From an uncultured Saprospiraceae bacterium (lineage in GTDB: Bacteria; Bacteroidota; Bacteroidia; Chitinophagales; Saprospiraceae): a stretch of DNA of 30,613 nt. Position numbers and translations under genes: made by a program. Below, piece by piece: positions 9,250-17,919 of this stretch. The notes beneath the pieces were generated by a model. It saw only the letters and a program-made list of their open reading frames with translations. It made no database searches and was not told where the DNA came from. The stretch covers positions 1 through 30,613 of the forward strand of contig CALJKQ010000052.1 in the NCBI GenBank assembly GCA_937973565.1, read 5' to 3'. Positions within the stretch are counted from its first letter, which is position 1. Each line of letters opens with the position of its first letter.

Positions 9250-10161
9250 TTGGAAAGTCTGGATCACATAAGGGTAAATTTCAACGCAGAACAATTGTTT
9301 TTACTCAATTTCTGCCTTGGTTTTCTGATGTTTGGCATTGCACTGGAACTGACACCTGATGACTTTAAAGCCCTTGTCAAAAACAAGAAAAGCACGGTTG
9401 TAGGCCTTGTCAGTCAAATGGTGATGCTTCCCATTCTTACCCTGGTGCTCATTGCTGTTATCCAACCTCATCCCGCATTAGCAGCCGGTATGCTTCTGGT
9501 AGCAGCGTGCCCGGGGGGCAATGTATCCAATTATGCAGTCCACCTTAGTAAGTCCAATGCACCTTTATCTGTACTATTGACAACATTTTCAACCCTGGCT
9601 GCAGCTTTCACGACTCCTTTTGTATTTAAACAGGGCCTGTCTGTCTTGAATAGCTTATCTCATACAAAAGCAGTCTTTTCCATTGACTTTTTAAGTATGT
9701 TTTTATCCATCGTGCAATTGATTCTGGTGCCTCTGATCCTTGGCATGTTGCTTCGTCAATGGAAACCGGTGTTTACATCTAAAATTATACCCACTGTCAA
9801 GAGGGTAAGTCTTTTGATTTTCATTGCATTTATCTTATTTGCAGTAGCTGGAAATTTGGAAAACATACGGCAACACCTGCACCGGGTTTTTCTCATTGTG
9901 ATGCTCCACAATGGACTGGCCCTTGCACTGGGTTATTTTTTTCCATTATGGCTAGGCAGACCCAAAGAAGATGCACGTACAATCTCTATAGAAACAGGCA
10001 TTCAAAATTCGGGACTTGCACTGATCCTGATTTTTAATTTTTTTAATGGCAATGGCGGCATGGCTCTGATTGCCGCCTGGTGGAGCATCTGGCACCTGGT
10101 TTCCTCCTTTATTTTAGCACTGTATTGGAAGAGTCACCCTGTTGCCACAGCACATAATTGA
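9250..10161 (+). CDS. Bile acid:sodium symporter (BASS) family transporter
   Basis: 303 residues, the usual BASS length, with about nine or ten hydrophobic membrane segments. The signature region is present: GFLMFGIALELTPDDF near residues 24-39, then AACPGGNVSNYAVHLSKSNAPLSVLLTT near 88-115, which carries the GGN(V/L)SN sodium-site motif. A second half-site GIQNSGLALILIFNFF lies near 250-265. The family couples sodium influx to uptake of organic anions such as bile acids, pantoate or 2-keto acids; the substrate here is unknown. The start is a TTG at 9250. An in-frame stop lies at 9238-9240 and no ATG occurs until residue 27, inside the first membrane segment, so TTG is the only start that keeps the whole fold. 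It is divergent from rnpB and convergent with the FecA-like receptor. Confidence 0.9.
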   Translation: MESLDHIRVNFNAEQLFLLNFCLGFLMFGIALELTPDDFKALVKNKKSTVVGLVSQMVMLPILTLVLIAVIQPHPALAAGMLLVAACPGGNVSNYAVHLSKSNAPLSVLLTTFSTLAAAFTTPFVFKQGLSVLNSLSHTKAVFSIDFLSMFLSIVQLILVPLILGMLLRQWKPVFTSKIIPTVKRVSLLIFIAFILFAVAGNLENIRQHLHRVFLIVMLHNGLALALGYFFPLWLGRPKEDARTISIETGIQNSGLALILIFNFFNGNGGMALIAAWWSIWHLVSSFILALYWKSHPVATAHN

Positions 10162-10196
10162 AGATGCGTGAAGGGAATATACCCATAGCACATCTT
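10161..10196. terminator. Imperfect hairpin between convergent genes, possible bidirectional terminator
   Basis: AAGATG pairs with CATCTT (outer stem) and GGG with CCC (inner stem), with mismatches between them. It begins at the last base of the BASS stop codon and lies 24 bp from the stop of the convergent receptor gene. The flanks are AT-rich without a clean T-run. Position supports a terminator; structure is only moderate. Confidence 0.4.
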
Positions 10197-10219
10197 TAAT
10201 TATAGATATTGTCCGTTGG

Positions 10220-12409
10220 TTAAAATTTAATATTCACAGAAGCTGTCATGCTTCTGCCATCCGATGGCCAAACCCCCTGGCCTGGATATCCCGTAGGTCT
10301 TTTGGTGAAATAGGACACATTGGTAAGGTTGTTGAAACTGATTCTTAAACCGGTGGTGCTGTTCATTTTGATAGCCAGATTAAAATCCCACAATGCATAG
10401 GAGGGTACCAAACCTCTGGCACCATTGGCACTGGGTGTTTCTGTGTTGAGGGCATCAGAATAAGAGGAAGAAACATACGAATATTGCAGGTTGCAGGAGA
10501 GCTTTTTATAAGCTGTTTGTATGCCATTGCGTGAAATCCAGGTAGGCACTGTTTCCAGTTTATTGCCCACCAGACTTACATTTTCATTTCCGTTTCTCAG
10601 CTGTCCTGAAGTATATTCACCATGCATATAGGTAGTAGCAGAGAAAACAGAAATTCTTGCATTTTCTGTTTGCATGATTCTAAAATCAGAAAGCCACTCC
10701 AGTCCCCGTGTAAGTGAATTGCCTATATTGGTTTTATAAATATAAGCACTGCCTGCATCATCATAGAGAATCAGACTGCCTATTCGATTGTTATATTGTA
10801 ATTGGAATGCAGTGATATCCATGTTCAGCCAATCAGAAGCTTTTCCCTTTATGCCCAATTCCAGGTTATAACCAAAAGCATCTTTGATTTCGGGGTCATT
10901 TTTTTCCAGGACAGATCCCGGTATCAGGTCGGCTAATACTACAGGTCTGTAAGCTTGTGAATACCCGCCATATATAAATAACTTTGAGGTTAAATTGTAT
11001 TGTGCACTTAAGCCAGGCAGGAAGTAGTAGTGTTTGACTTGTTGAGGAACCCTCTCTCCCGGCAAATAGCTAATTCTGCCCGATAGGTCACTTTTACCAT
11101 TTTCAATTCGAAATCCCGGAGATATGGATAATCTTGCATTAATTTTAAACAAATTCTCCATAAAAAAGGCAATATTCCGGGTTTTGAAATGAAGGTCTCT
11201 TCCAAAGTAATTGTCTTTAACACTCAGGTCAAAATCAGTTCCGGTAGAGCCAACCCCTTGTTGTCTTCGGTGCAAATCATTGTTTGTATATCGAACTCCT
11301 GCAACCAACACATTTTCAATTCCCAAAAATGGGTGATCAAATCTGGCTTTCAGATCGGTGTTGTAAGAGTTAAAATTATCAATATCTACCTGCCTGTTTT
11401 TGTATTGCAGTGTGGCTGCCTGAATGGTATCGGCCTGGTCAGCAAAACCTATGAATTGGATGGAGTTTCTATCCCCCAGCGCAGCTGAAGAACTCAAAGT
11501 AAAAGAGAGCTTTTCTGTGGCCTGAATTTGGAGGGAAAGGGAGGGTATGTAAATATCAGGGTTAAAGTAATTTCTGCTACGAGTCGCCTGGCGGGGATCT
11601 GAATAAAACTGCTGATCAGTCAATGGTCCCGGAATGCGGTAAGTATAGGTGCTTCTGCCCAATTCCGCTTTCAAAGTTATTCGACTTGTAAGTTGGCCCT
11701 GAATGGAAAAAAATTGTGCATCTGCTTCTGATCTGGCAATCTTTCGGTAGCCTTGTGCCAGCCTTTTGTGAAAATAGGTTTGATACTTCCATTTTCCAAT
11801 TTTCCCGCCAACTGACACATAACCACTGAAAAGTCCAAAGCTTCCGGCTGACAAAATAGCTTCACCACCAAAATGCCTGGTAGTGTCTGCTTGTTTGGTT
11901 ATGTAGTTGATGGCACCTCCAAACTGGGCTCCGTATTGAAGAGCAGCTGTACCTCTCACAATTTCGATTTGTTTGATGGATTCCAGCGGAGCACTGTAGT
12001 GGGATGCAGGGTAACCATAGATATCAGAATTGGTGGTGATACCGTTTTGGCTGACGTAATATTCCCAACTCCGGTGAGGATCTAATCCTCGTGTGGCAAT
12101 GTTGATTTGATTACCGGCACCATCCATATCGTAAATAAAGGCTCCGGGTAGTTTGCCAAAAACCTGTCTGCCTGATTTTTCTGCCACATTCATGGGCGCA
12201 TCCTGGATGCTGATCAATTCACTTTTTTTACCCTCAGTGATCATAGTGCCATTAATGGAAGGTAAAAATTTGATTTCCTGAGCGTTGTAGCGATAAGAGG
12301 TAATGGTAACCTGATCTACGTTCACTTTTTTAAGGGTATCGGCTTGCGCGTTCAATAGTTGACCTAGAATCATCAAGCTACCCACCACCAAATGTTTGAG
12401 AATTTTCAT
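10220..12409 (-). CDS. TonB-dependent outer-membrane receptor, FecA-like (iron/siderophore uptake)
   Basis: 729 residues from the ATG at 12409, giving a clean signal peptide MKILKHLVVGSLMILG...NAQA. An upstream in-frame TTG at 12427 would lie inside the -7 element, so it is rejected as the start. After the signal come a plug domain (PMNVAEKSGRQVFGKLPGAF, ATRGLDPHRS, IEIVRGTAALQYGAQFGGAINYITK) and a 22-strand-type barrel ending in aromatic ...ASVNIKF. The barrel contains GPLTDQQFYSDPRQATRSRN, a stretch I recall from FecA-type ferric citrate receptors. The class imports iron chelates using TonB/ExbBD energy. No FecI/FecR-type regulator pair is adjacent and no N-terminal signalling domain is evident, so signalling through an anti-sigma factor is unlikely. 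The exact substrate is unproven. Confidence 0.9.
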   Translation of the reverse strand: MKILKHLVVGSLMILGQLLNAQADTLKKVNVDQVTITSYRYNAQEIKFLPSINGTMITEGKKSELISIQDAPMNVAEKSGRQVFGKLPGAFIYDMDGAGNQINIATRGLDPHRSWEYYVSQNGITTNSDIYGYPASHYSAPLESIKQIEIVRGTAALQYGAQFGGAINYITKQADTTRHFGGEAILSAGSFGLFSGYVSVGGKIGKWKYQTYFHKRLAQGYRKIARSEADAQFFSIQGQLTSRITLKAELGRSTYTYRIPGPLTDQQFYSDPRQATRSRNYFNPDIYIPSLSLQIQATEKLSFTLSSSAALGDRNSIQFIGFADQADTIQAATLQYKNRQVDIDNFNSYNTDLKARFDHPFLGIENVLVAGVRYTNNDLHRRQQGVGSTGTDFDLSVKDNYFGRDLHFKTRNIAFFMENLFKINARLSISPGFRIENGKSDLSGRISYLPGERVPQQVKHYYFLPGLSAQYNLTSKLFIYGGYSQAYRPVVLADLIPGSVLEKNDPEIKDAFGYNLELGIKGKASDWLNMDITAFQLQYNNRIGSLILYDDAGSAYIYKTNIGNSLTRGLEWLSDFRIMQTENARISVFSATTYMHGEYTSGQLRNGNENVSLVGNKLETVPTWISRNGIQTAYKKLSCNLQYSYVSSSYSDALNTETPSANGARGLVPSYALWDFNLAIKMNSTTGLRISFNNLTNVSYFTKRPTGYPGQGVWPSDGRSMTASVNIKF

Positions 12410-12424
12410 CCGATCAATTTTTTG

Positions 12425-12432
12425 CAAAGTTA
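12425..12432 (-). promoter_or_regulatory. -7 promoter element of the FecA-like receptor (TAACTTTG)
   Basis: Minus-strand TAACTTTG lies 15 nt before the ATG at 12409 and predicts a leader of about 11 nt. It decides the start codon, since the upstream in-frame TTG is formed by the last bases of this box. A run of T at 17-20 nt upstream is the only -33 candidate. Confidence 0.6.
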
Positions 12433-12583
12433 CGCTTGTGAAAATGCAAAAAGCTATTGCAGATAGATTCTAACTGGATTTTAAGTTTTGTATATTTTCA
12501 GGTTCAATGTTGCCAAAGGAGTTGATAAAATTTTCATAGCATCATTGCCCTTATTGATTTTCATAGCGGTAATGGCGCACAAC

Positions 12584-12609
12584 AAAAAAAGCCGGTTAGA
12601 AACCGGCTT
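12584..12609 (-). terminator. Intrinsic terminator of the DoxX-like gene
   Basis: On the minus strand AAGCCGGTT pairs with AACCGGCTT over a 3-nt loop, followed by a run of T (complement of the A-run at 12584-12590). It lies 26 bp after the stop of the DoxX-like gene. A textbook intrinsic terminator. Confidence 0.88.
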
Positions 12610-12635
12610 CTTATGTAAAAAAGGTGTTGATTTTA

Positions 12636-13007
12636 TCAGGATACGTACCGGTTATCTTTTGCCAATGTTGCACAGACCAGAGCCCCACCTGCCATCGATA
12701 TATTTTTCAAAATATTGATCAATTGCATCGCTTTCGTGCCTTCATCAGTGGCAGACATCATACCTTGAACGTGAGGAATCAGGAATAGTAGCAGTAATAG
12801 AGCCATCAGGATGCTGGCCAGTTTGTCGTATTTACCAATCATAATCGCTATGCTTCCGGCCAAAAGGCAGGTTCCGGTAAAATAAACCATAATAGCTCCA
12901 CCCGGAGCCATGCCGGCCATTTGATCTGCGCTCATATAGTGCATAAGGCCAAAAATAAGGAGAGGTAAGGCAAACAAATATTTGCCTAAGTTGATTACTG
13001 ACTGCAT
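12636..13007 (-). CDS. DoxX-like small inner-membrane protein
   Basis: 123 residues with four hydrophobic segments: about 7-25 (LFALPLLIFGLMHYM), 36-57 (GAIMVYFTGTCLLAGSIAIMIG), 62-82 (LASILMALLLLLFLIPHV) and 98-116 (NILKNISMAGGALVCATLA). The arrangement, with an N-terminal G(K)-x-LFAL-x-x-xxG helix and the (V/I)KNISMAGGAL segment before the last helix, is that of DoxX/SURF4-type proteins. Family members have been tied to thiosulfate/quinone oxidoreductase or redox-stress complexes, but most are uncharacterised and no partner gene is adjacent. It is monocistronic with its own terminator. No perfect TAnnTTTG was found upstream; TACATTTA at about 24 nt before the ATG is the closest match. Confidence 0.75.
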   Translation of the reverse strand: MQSVINLGKYLFALPLLIFGLMHYMSADQMAGMAPGGAIMVYFTGTCLLAGSIAIMIGKYDKLASILMALLLLLFLIPHVQGMMSATDEGTKAMQLINILKNISMAGGALVCATLAKDNRYVS

Positions 13008-13313
13008 GACATTTTGTTTTAGTTAAAAAATATAAGTAAATGTATTCAAATAAACTTAAAAATAGGTATAAAATATGTATTTATTTTTTAAATATTTGTT
13101 TTAACAGTTGTACCCTTTAAAAAAGTAGACCTGTCATTTGATCAAAATTTTGATGTTAACCTGTAATTTTAAAATTTAGTCCGGCTATAAGTTTTAATAT
13201 GCTTGTCAGTCATCAATTGAATCACATTTTTTGAGATTTAAATTAAAAGCAGACCTCAGAAAGGTAGTTTGATTTTAGGATCAGCAGTAAGCCGAAAAAA
13301 AGAATTCAAAAGT
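13008..13313. other. AT-rich intergenic stretch between divergent genes
   Basis: About 300 bases separate the DoxX-like gene (-) and the rimP operon promoter (+). It is very AT-rich with only trivial open frames on either strand (longest about 10 codons). I see no tRNA, repeat array or convincing hairpin. It probably holds just the upstream regions of the two divergent promoters. Confidence 0.5.
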
Positions 13314-13344
13314 TTGATTTTCAGTAAATTTTGACATATCTTTG
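13314..13344 (+). promoter_or_regulatory. Promoter of the rimP-nusA-infB operon (TTG-N20-TATCTTTG)
   Basis: TTG at 13314-13316 and TATCTTTG at 13337-13344 are separated by 20 nt, matching the Bacteroidota -33/-7 arrangement. The predicted start at about 13349 gives a leader of roughly 60 nt that contains a terminator-like hairpin. Confidence 0.75.
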
Positions 13345-13362
13345 CATTAAATCACTCAAAGG

Positions 13363-13387
13363 AAAGGGAACAAAAGTTCCCTTTTTT
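13363..13387 (+). promoter_or_regulatory. Terminator-like hairpin in the rimP-nusA-infB leader, possible attenuator
   Basis: AAAGGGAAC pairs perfectly with GTTCCCTTT over an AAAA loop and is followed by further T, giving TTTTTT. It has the form of an intrinsic terminator, yet it lies between the operon promoter (13314-13344) and the rimP start (13408), with no gene upstream on this strand to terminate. Because the operon encodes NusA, which modulates pausing and termination at hairpins, this may be an autoregulatory attenuator. The regulatory role is inference; the structure is plain in the sequence. Confidence 0.6.
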
Positions 13388-13407
13388 ATTTAAAATCAGT
13401 TTTAAAT

Positions 13408-13875
13408 TTGGAGACTACAGGAATCAAGGAAATGGTTGAAAGGTTTTTCATGGAAAATGCCATGGAAAATTGCTATTTCGTTGATGCAAAGAACATTGGA
13501 AAAAAGGTTGAAGTATTCATAGACAGGGACGGGGGTATATCTTTTGATGTTTGCCACAAACTGTCGAGATACTTAGAGTCTTTTTTTGATGAGGACAAAA
13601 GATTTGGCGAGGATTACATCCTGGAGGTATCATCGCCCGGTGTCGGAAGTCCGCTAAAACTTCCCCGACAATACAGGAACAACCTGGGTCGCAACATCGT
13701 AGTGAAGACTGCAGCCGGCAAATTGGAAGGTATTCTGCGGGATGCGAGTGATCACGATTGTACGGTTGAAGTGACCTCTACTGTAAAAGTCGACGGGAAA
13801 AAGAAAACAGAAATTATAAACCACAAAGTTGAATATGTGGATATTATTGAAGCAAAAATTAAAATAAGTTTTTAA
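13408..13875 (+). CDS. rimP: Ribosome maturation factor RimP
   Basis: 155 residues, the family's normal size. RimP assists late maturation of the 30S ribosomal subunit in the cytoplasm. The N-terminal domain carries VEVFIDRDGGISFDVCHKLSR (VxxDxxxGI...D). The hallmark LEVSSPGVGSPLK lies near residues 72-84 and leads into the SM-like C-terminal domain (GILRDASDHDCTVEV...). The start chosen is TTG at 13408, which preserves the first helix (IKEMVERFF); an ATG at 13432 would shorten it by eight residues. It is the first gene of a tight operon: nusA begins 2 nt after its stop, the order rimP-nusA-infB conserved across bacteria. It is preceded by a promoter and a possible attenuator hairpin. Confidence 0.96.
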   Translation: METTGIKEMVERFFMENAMENCYFVDAKNIGKKVEVFIDRDGGISFDVCHKLSRYLESFFDEDKRFGEDYILEVSSPGVGSPLKLPRQYRNNLGRNIVVKTAAGKLEGILRDASDHDCTVEVTSTVKVDGKKKTEIINHKVEYVDIIEAKIKISF

Positions 13876-13877
13876 TC

Positions 13878-15113
13878 ATGAATTTGGTTGAATCTTTCTC
13901 AGAATTTAAAGCCGGCAAAAATATTGACCGGCCTACCATGGTCAGGGTGTTGGAAGACGTATTCAGAACCCTTATCAAGAAAAAATACGGCTCAGACGAC
14001 AATTTTGATGTAATCGTAAATACACAAAATGGTGACCTTGAAATGTGGAGGATCCGTTCGATTGTTCCGGATGGTGAGGTGACCGATGAAATGTCTCAGA
14101 TTTCAGCAACTGAAGCCAAGGCCATAGATGCGGACTACGACGTAGGTGATGAATGTTATGAACAACTCACGTTGGAAGAGTTCGGCAGAAGGTCTATCAT
14201 GGCAGCCCGTCAGACCCTTATCTCCCGAATTATGGATTTGGAAAAAGATGAGGTCTACAAAAAATATGTAGAGAGACTGGGCGAAATTGTAGTTGGAGAA
14301 GTCAGCCAGATCATGAAAAAGGAAGTATTGATTTTGGATGATGCTACCGGCAATGAATTGGTACTTCCCAGGACAGAAATGATCAAAGGTGATTTTGTCA
14401 GGAAAGGGGATATGATCCGTGCTGTCATCAAAAAAGTTGAGATGCGCAATAATATGCCTCATATCATCATCTCAAGAACTGACAATCTTTTCCTCGAGAA
14501 ATTGCTTGAGCAGGAGGTACCGGAAATCGAAGACGGACTCATCACCATTAAACGCATTGTCCGTTTGCCGGGTGAAAGAGCCAAGGTGGCTGTGGAATCA
14601 TATGACGACAGAATCGATCCGGTGGGCGCTTGTGTAGGTATGAAAGGAAGCAGAATTCATGGCATCGTTCGTGAATTGAAAAATGAAAATATTGACATTA
14701 TCAACTATACCACCAATACATCGCTTTACATCCAGCGTGCGTTGACGCCTGCCAAGGTATCTTCGATCAACCTTGATGAAAACCAGAAAAGGGCGGCTGT
14801 ATTTTTGAAGCCTGACCAGGTTTCACTGGCCATTGGTAAAGGAGGATCCAACATCAAATTGGCCGGTAAACTCGTGGATTACGAAATCGATGTTTACCGA
14901 GACAGCGATGAAGCAGAACTGGATGATGTTGAATTGGATGAATTTACAGATGAAATCGAAGACTGGATCATTACCGAATTGAAAAATATTGGTTGTGATA
15001 CAGCAAGAAGCGTATTAAATCTAAGCAAGGAAGAGTTGTTGAGAAGAACAGACCTTGAAGAAGAAACCATCGACGAAGTACTCGGCATTTTGGCTGCAGA
15101 ATTCGAAGATTAA
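13878..15113 (+). CDS. nusA: Transcription elongation/termination factor NusA
   Basis: 411 residues. NusA binds RNA polymerase and nascent RNA and modulates pausing, termination and antitermination. The N-terminal polymerase-binding domain occupies about 1-125 (FRTLIKKKYGSDDNFDVIVN, EQLTLEEFGRRSIMAARQTL). The S1 domain follows at about 134-200 (GEIVVGEVSQIMKKEVLILD). KH1 contains DPVGACVGMKGSRIHGI near 246-262, and KH2 contains VSLAIGKGGSNIKLAGKL near 315-332. The acidic tail (about 345-411) includes a helical hairpin-like segment (CDTARSVLNLSKEELLRRT). This is the short form usual in Bacteroidota, without the paired AR repeats of E. coli NusA. It starts 2 nt after the rimP stop, implying translational coupling, and infB follows after 31 nt. 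Confidence 0.96.
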   Translation: MNLVESFSEFKAGKNIDRPTMVRVLEDVFRTLIKKKYGSDDNFDVIVNTQNGDLEMWRIRSIVPDGEVTDEMSQISATEAKAIDADYDVGDECYEQLTLEEFGRRSIMAARQTLISRIMDLEKDEVYKKYVERLGEIVVGEVSQIMKKEVLILDDATGNELVLPRTEMIKGDFVRKGDMIRAVIKKVEMRNNMPHIIISRTDNLFLEKLLEQEVPEIEDGLITIKRIVRLPGERAKVAVESYDDRIDPVGACVGMKGSRIHGIVRELKNENIDIINYTTNTSLYIQRALTPAKVSSINLDENQKRAAVFLKPDQVSLAIGKGGSNIKLAGKLVDYEIDVYRDSDEAELDDVELDEFTDEIEDWIITELKNIGCDTARSVLNLSKEELLRRTDLEEETIDEVLGILAAEFED

Positions 15114-15144
15114 GCAAAAGACACTTTATTATTAAAACCAATAA

Positions 15145-17904
15145 ATGGGAGGAATTTTATTAAAAATAGCCAAAGAATTCAATGTAGCGACAACTACCAT
15201 TGTCGACTTTTTGATTTCCAAAGGCTTTTCCATTGAAAACAAGCCAAATGCCAAGGTATCGGACGAAATGTACGATGCGCTGGGCAAAGAATTTAAGGGT
15301 TCGGCCGATATCAAAGAAAAGGCAGACCAGATCCAGATTGGCACCAGTTTTAAAAAGGCAGAAGAGAAGCCTGTATTCAAGCCGGTAATAAAGCCACTTG
15401 AAAAGGAAGCCCCAAAACCGGAGCCTGTTGTGGAAGAAACTGCCAAGGTAGCACCAGTTGCTGCGCCGCCTGCTGAACAAGAAGTGGTTGAAGCCAAAGC
15501 AGAAACCCCTAAGCTCAAGATATTGGGCAAAATTGACCTTACTCCCAAGCCTAAAAAAGCTGCTCCAAAGCAAGAACAGACTCCGGAGGTTAAGGAGGAA
15601 GAGCCGGTACATACTCCTGTAGCTGAGCAACCGGAAACAACTGCTCCTCCTGCAAAAGAGGCTGAAGTTGTCAAGGAAACAGAAGAAATAGAAGAATATA
15701 GAGCTGTTACTCCTCAGCTGGCTGGTTTGAAGATTCTGGGTAAAATTGATACTGAGAAATTTGCTCCGGCATCAAAGGGTAAGAAAGTGGCTGACACCAA
15801 AAGAGGTGCTGCTCCTGCCAAAAAAGCAGGCGGGAAGACAGACGACAAACCAGCACCTTCTCAGGAAGGTGGTGATGCATCTGCTTCTGACGCAACCAAA
15901 CGTAAACGCAAGCGTAAAAAAATCACGGCTGAGAATTACAAAGACAACAACGCAGGAAAGACTAAGGACAAAGAAGAAGTAAAAGAAGTATCCCAAAAAG
16001 AGATCGACGAAAAAATTAAAGCCACTTTGGCTCGTCTGAACGTGACCGGCAAAAATAAACGCCAGAAAATCAGAAGAGACAGCCGGGAAGTTAAGAGAGA
16101 AAAGGCCGAACTTCAAAATGTGAGTGACGGTGAACTGAAACTCAAGCTCACTGAGTTTGTATCTGTTTCTGAATTGGCCAGTCTGATGGATGTACCCGTG
16201 GCTGAAGTTATCACTACTTGTATGAACCTAGGAGTGATTGTATCCATCAACCAAAGATTGGATGCCGAAGTGATAGAATTGGTAGCCAATGAATTTGGTC
16301 ATGAAATCGAATTCACCACTGCTGAGTCGATCAACGATGAAGAAAAAGAAGAAGAAGACGATCCAAAAGATTTGGAACCAAGGGCACCGATTGTCACCGT
16401 AATGGGACACGTTGACCACGGTAAAACATCTTTGTTGGACCACATCAGATCTGCCAATGTTGCCAGTGGTGAAGCCGGGGGTATTACCCAGCACGTGGGG
16501 GCCTATGAAGTATTGGTCAACGGTAAAAAAATAACCTTCCTTGATACACCCGGTCACGAAGCCTTTACGGCGATGAGGGCGAGGGGGGCCAAGATTACCG
16601 ACGTTGTAATCATTGTGGTTGCAGCAGATGATCATATCATGCCTCAAACCAAAGAAGCGATCAGCCATGCGATGGCTGCCGGTGTGCCCATCATCTTTGC
16701 TATCAATAAAATTGATAAGGACGGAGCTGACCCTGAAAGAATCAAACAAGAACTGGCTTCCATGAATTTTTTGGTGGAAGACTGGGGAGGCCCATACCAA
16801 TCGCAGGATATCTCGGCCAAAAAAGGCATCAATGTTGATAAACTGCTTGAAAAAGTCTTGTTGCAAGCGGAGATGCTGGAACTCAAAGCCAATCCAAAAC
16901 GCGCAGCAATTGGTGCCGTGATTGAAGCATCATTGGACAAGGGAAGAGGTTATGTTACAAAGGTGTTGATCCAAAACGGAACACTCAACATAGGTGACCC
17001 TATTGTTGCAGGTGCCTATAGTGGCAAGATCAAAGCCATGTTTAATGAAAAAGGCAAAAAACTAAAATCGGCAGGACCGTCAACACCAGTCTTATTATTG
17101 GGACTCAGTGGTGCGCCACAAGCCGGTGAGAAGTTCAGAGAAACAGAAAACGAACAGGACGCAAGACAAATTGCTGCCAAAAGATCTCAGATAGAGAGAG
17201 AACAATCCAACAGGGCTTCCAAGCGTATTTCACTCGATGAAATCGGAAGACGTCTTGCTTTGGGCACTTTCAAAGAACTCAACCTCATTGTTAAAGGAGA
17301 CGTGGATGGTTCGATTGAAGCCTTAACAGACTCTTTGATTAAACTATCGGTTGAAACGATTCAGGTAAGGGTAATCCATAAAGCGGTAGGTCAAATCTCA
17401 GAATCTGACGTATTATTGGCTTCTGCTTCTGATGCGATTATCATTGGCTTCCAGGTGAGACCTTCATCGAATGCCAGACAATTGGCTGAAAAAGAAGGAG
17501 TTCAGATCAAAACATACTCCATTATCTATGAAGCCATCGACGAAGTAAAGATGGCCATGGAAGGCTTGCTGGAACCTACCAAAGAAGAAAAAATTGTGGG
17601 TCAGGTTCAGGTTCGTGAAGTGTACAAAATCAGTAAAGTAGGTACCATTGCCGGTTGTTATGTTACAGAAGGCAAGATTACCCGAGGCAACCACATCCGT
17701 TTGGTGAGAGATGGTATTGTTGTGTTCCCAACAAAAGAAGGGGCTCACGGCGAAATCGACTCACTGAAACGATTTAAAGACGATGCCAAGGAGGTAAAAG
17801 CCGGTTTGGAATGCGGTATTTCTATTAAAAACTTCAATGACATTCAAATGGGTGATACCATTGAAGCTTATGAAATTATAGAAATTAAACAAAAACTGAA
17901 ATAA
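15145..17904 (+). CDS. infB: Translation initiation factor IF-2
   Basis: 919 residues. IF-2 is the GTPase that brings initiator tRNA to the 30S subunit and promotes subunit joining. The N-terminus is an IF2-N-type helix pair (LLKIAKEFNVATTTIVDFLISKGF). A long Lys/Glu/Pro/Ala-rich linker spans about 60-330 and contains the repeated octapeptide LKILGKID at 124-131 and 195-202. A second IF2-N domain lies near 333-395 (VSVSELASLMDVPVAEVI). The G domain starts near 413: G1 GHVDHGKTS, G2 GGITQHVG, G3 DTPGHEAF, G4 NKID, G5 SAKKG. Domains II-IV follow to ISIKNFNDIQMGDTIEAYE. It starts at ATG 15145, 31 nt after nusA. The usual motifs are intact, so it should be fully functional. Confidence 0.96.
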   Translation: MGGILLKIAKEFNVATTTIVDFLISKGFSIENKPNAKVSDEMYDALGKEFKGSADIKEKADQIQIGTSFKKAEEKPVFKPVIKPLEKEAPKPEPVVEETAKVAPVAAPPAEQEVVEAKAETPKLKILGKIDLTPKPKKAAPKQEQTPEVKEEEPVHTPVAEQPETTAPPAKEAEVVKETEEIEEYRAVTPQLAGLKILGKIDTEKFAPASKGKKVADTKRGAAPAKKAGGKTDDKPAPSQEGGDASASDATKRKRKRKKITAENYKDNNAGKTKDKEEVKEVSQKEIDEKIKATLARLNVTGKNKRQKIRRDSREVKREKAELQNVSDGELKLKLTEFVSVSELASLMDVPVAEVITTCMNLGVIVSINQRLDAEVIELVANEFGHEIEFTTAESINDEEKEEEDDPKDLEPRAPIVTVMGHVDHGKTSLLDHIRSANVASGEAGGITQHVGAYEVLVNGKKITFLDTPGHEAFTAMRARGAKITDVVIIVVAADDHIMPQTKEAISHAMAAGVPIIFAINKIDKDGADPERIKQELASMNFLVEDWGGPYQSQDISAKKGINVDKLLEKVLLQAEMLELKANPKRAAIGAVIEASLDKGRGYVTKVLIQNGTLNIGDPIVAGAYSGKIKAMFNEKGKKLKSAGPSTPVLLLGLSGAPQAGEKFRETENEQDARQIAAKRSQIEREQSNRASKRISLDEIGRRLALGTFKELNLIVKGDVDGSIEALTDSLIKLSVETIQVRVIHKAVGQISESDVLLASASDAIIIGFQVRPSSNARQLAEKEGVQIKTYSIIYEAIDEVKMAMEGLLEPTKEEKIVGQVQVREVYKISKVGTIAGCYVTEGKITRGNHIRLVRDGIVVFPTKEGAHGEIDSLKRFKDDAKEVKAGLECGISIKNFNDIQMGDTIEAYEIIEIKQKLK

Positions 17905-17919
17905 GCTTTATTTTAGGCA

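Noticed and set aside
12410..12427. Upstream TTG start adding six residues to the FecA-like receptor
   Set aside because: The TTG is part of the TAACTTTG -7 box, so it would not be in the transcript; ATG 12409 gives a standard signal peptide.
12488..12718. 76-codon plus-strand frame starting with a hydrophobic stretch
   Set aside because: It runs through the DoxX terminator hairpin and into the 3' end of that gene on the opposite strand; no promoter box or plausible product.
15132..15674. 180-codon Ser/Ala/Gly-rich minus-strand frame opposite the IF-2 linker
   Set aside because: A shadow of the Lys/Glu/Pro/Ala-rich linker codons of infB; no independent support.
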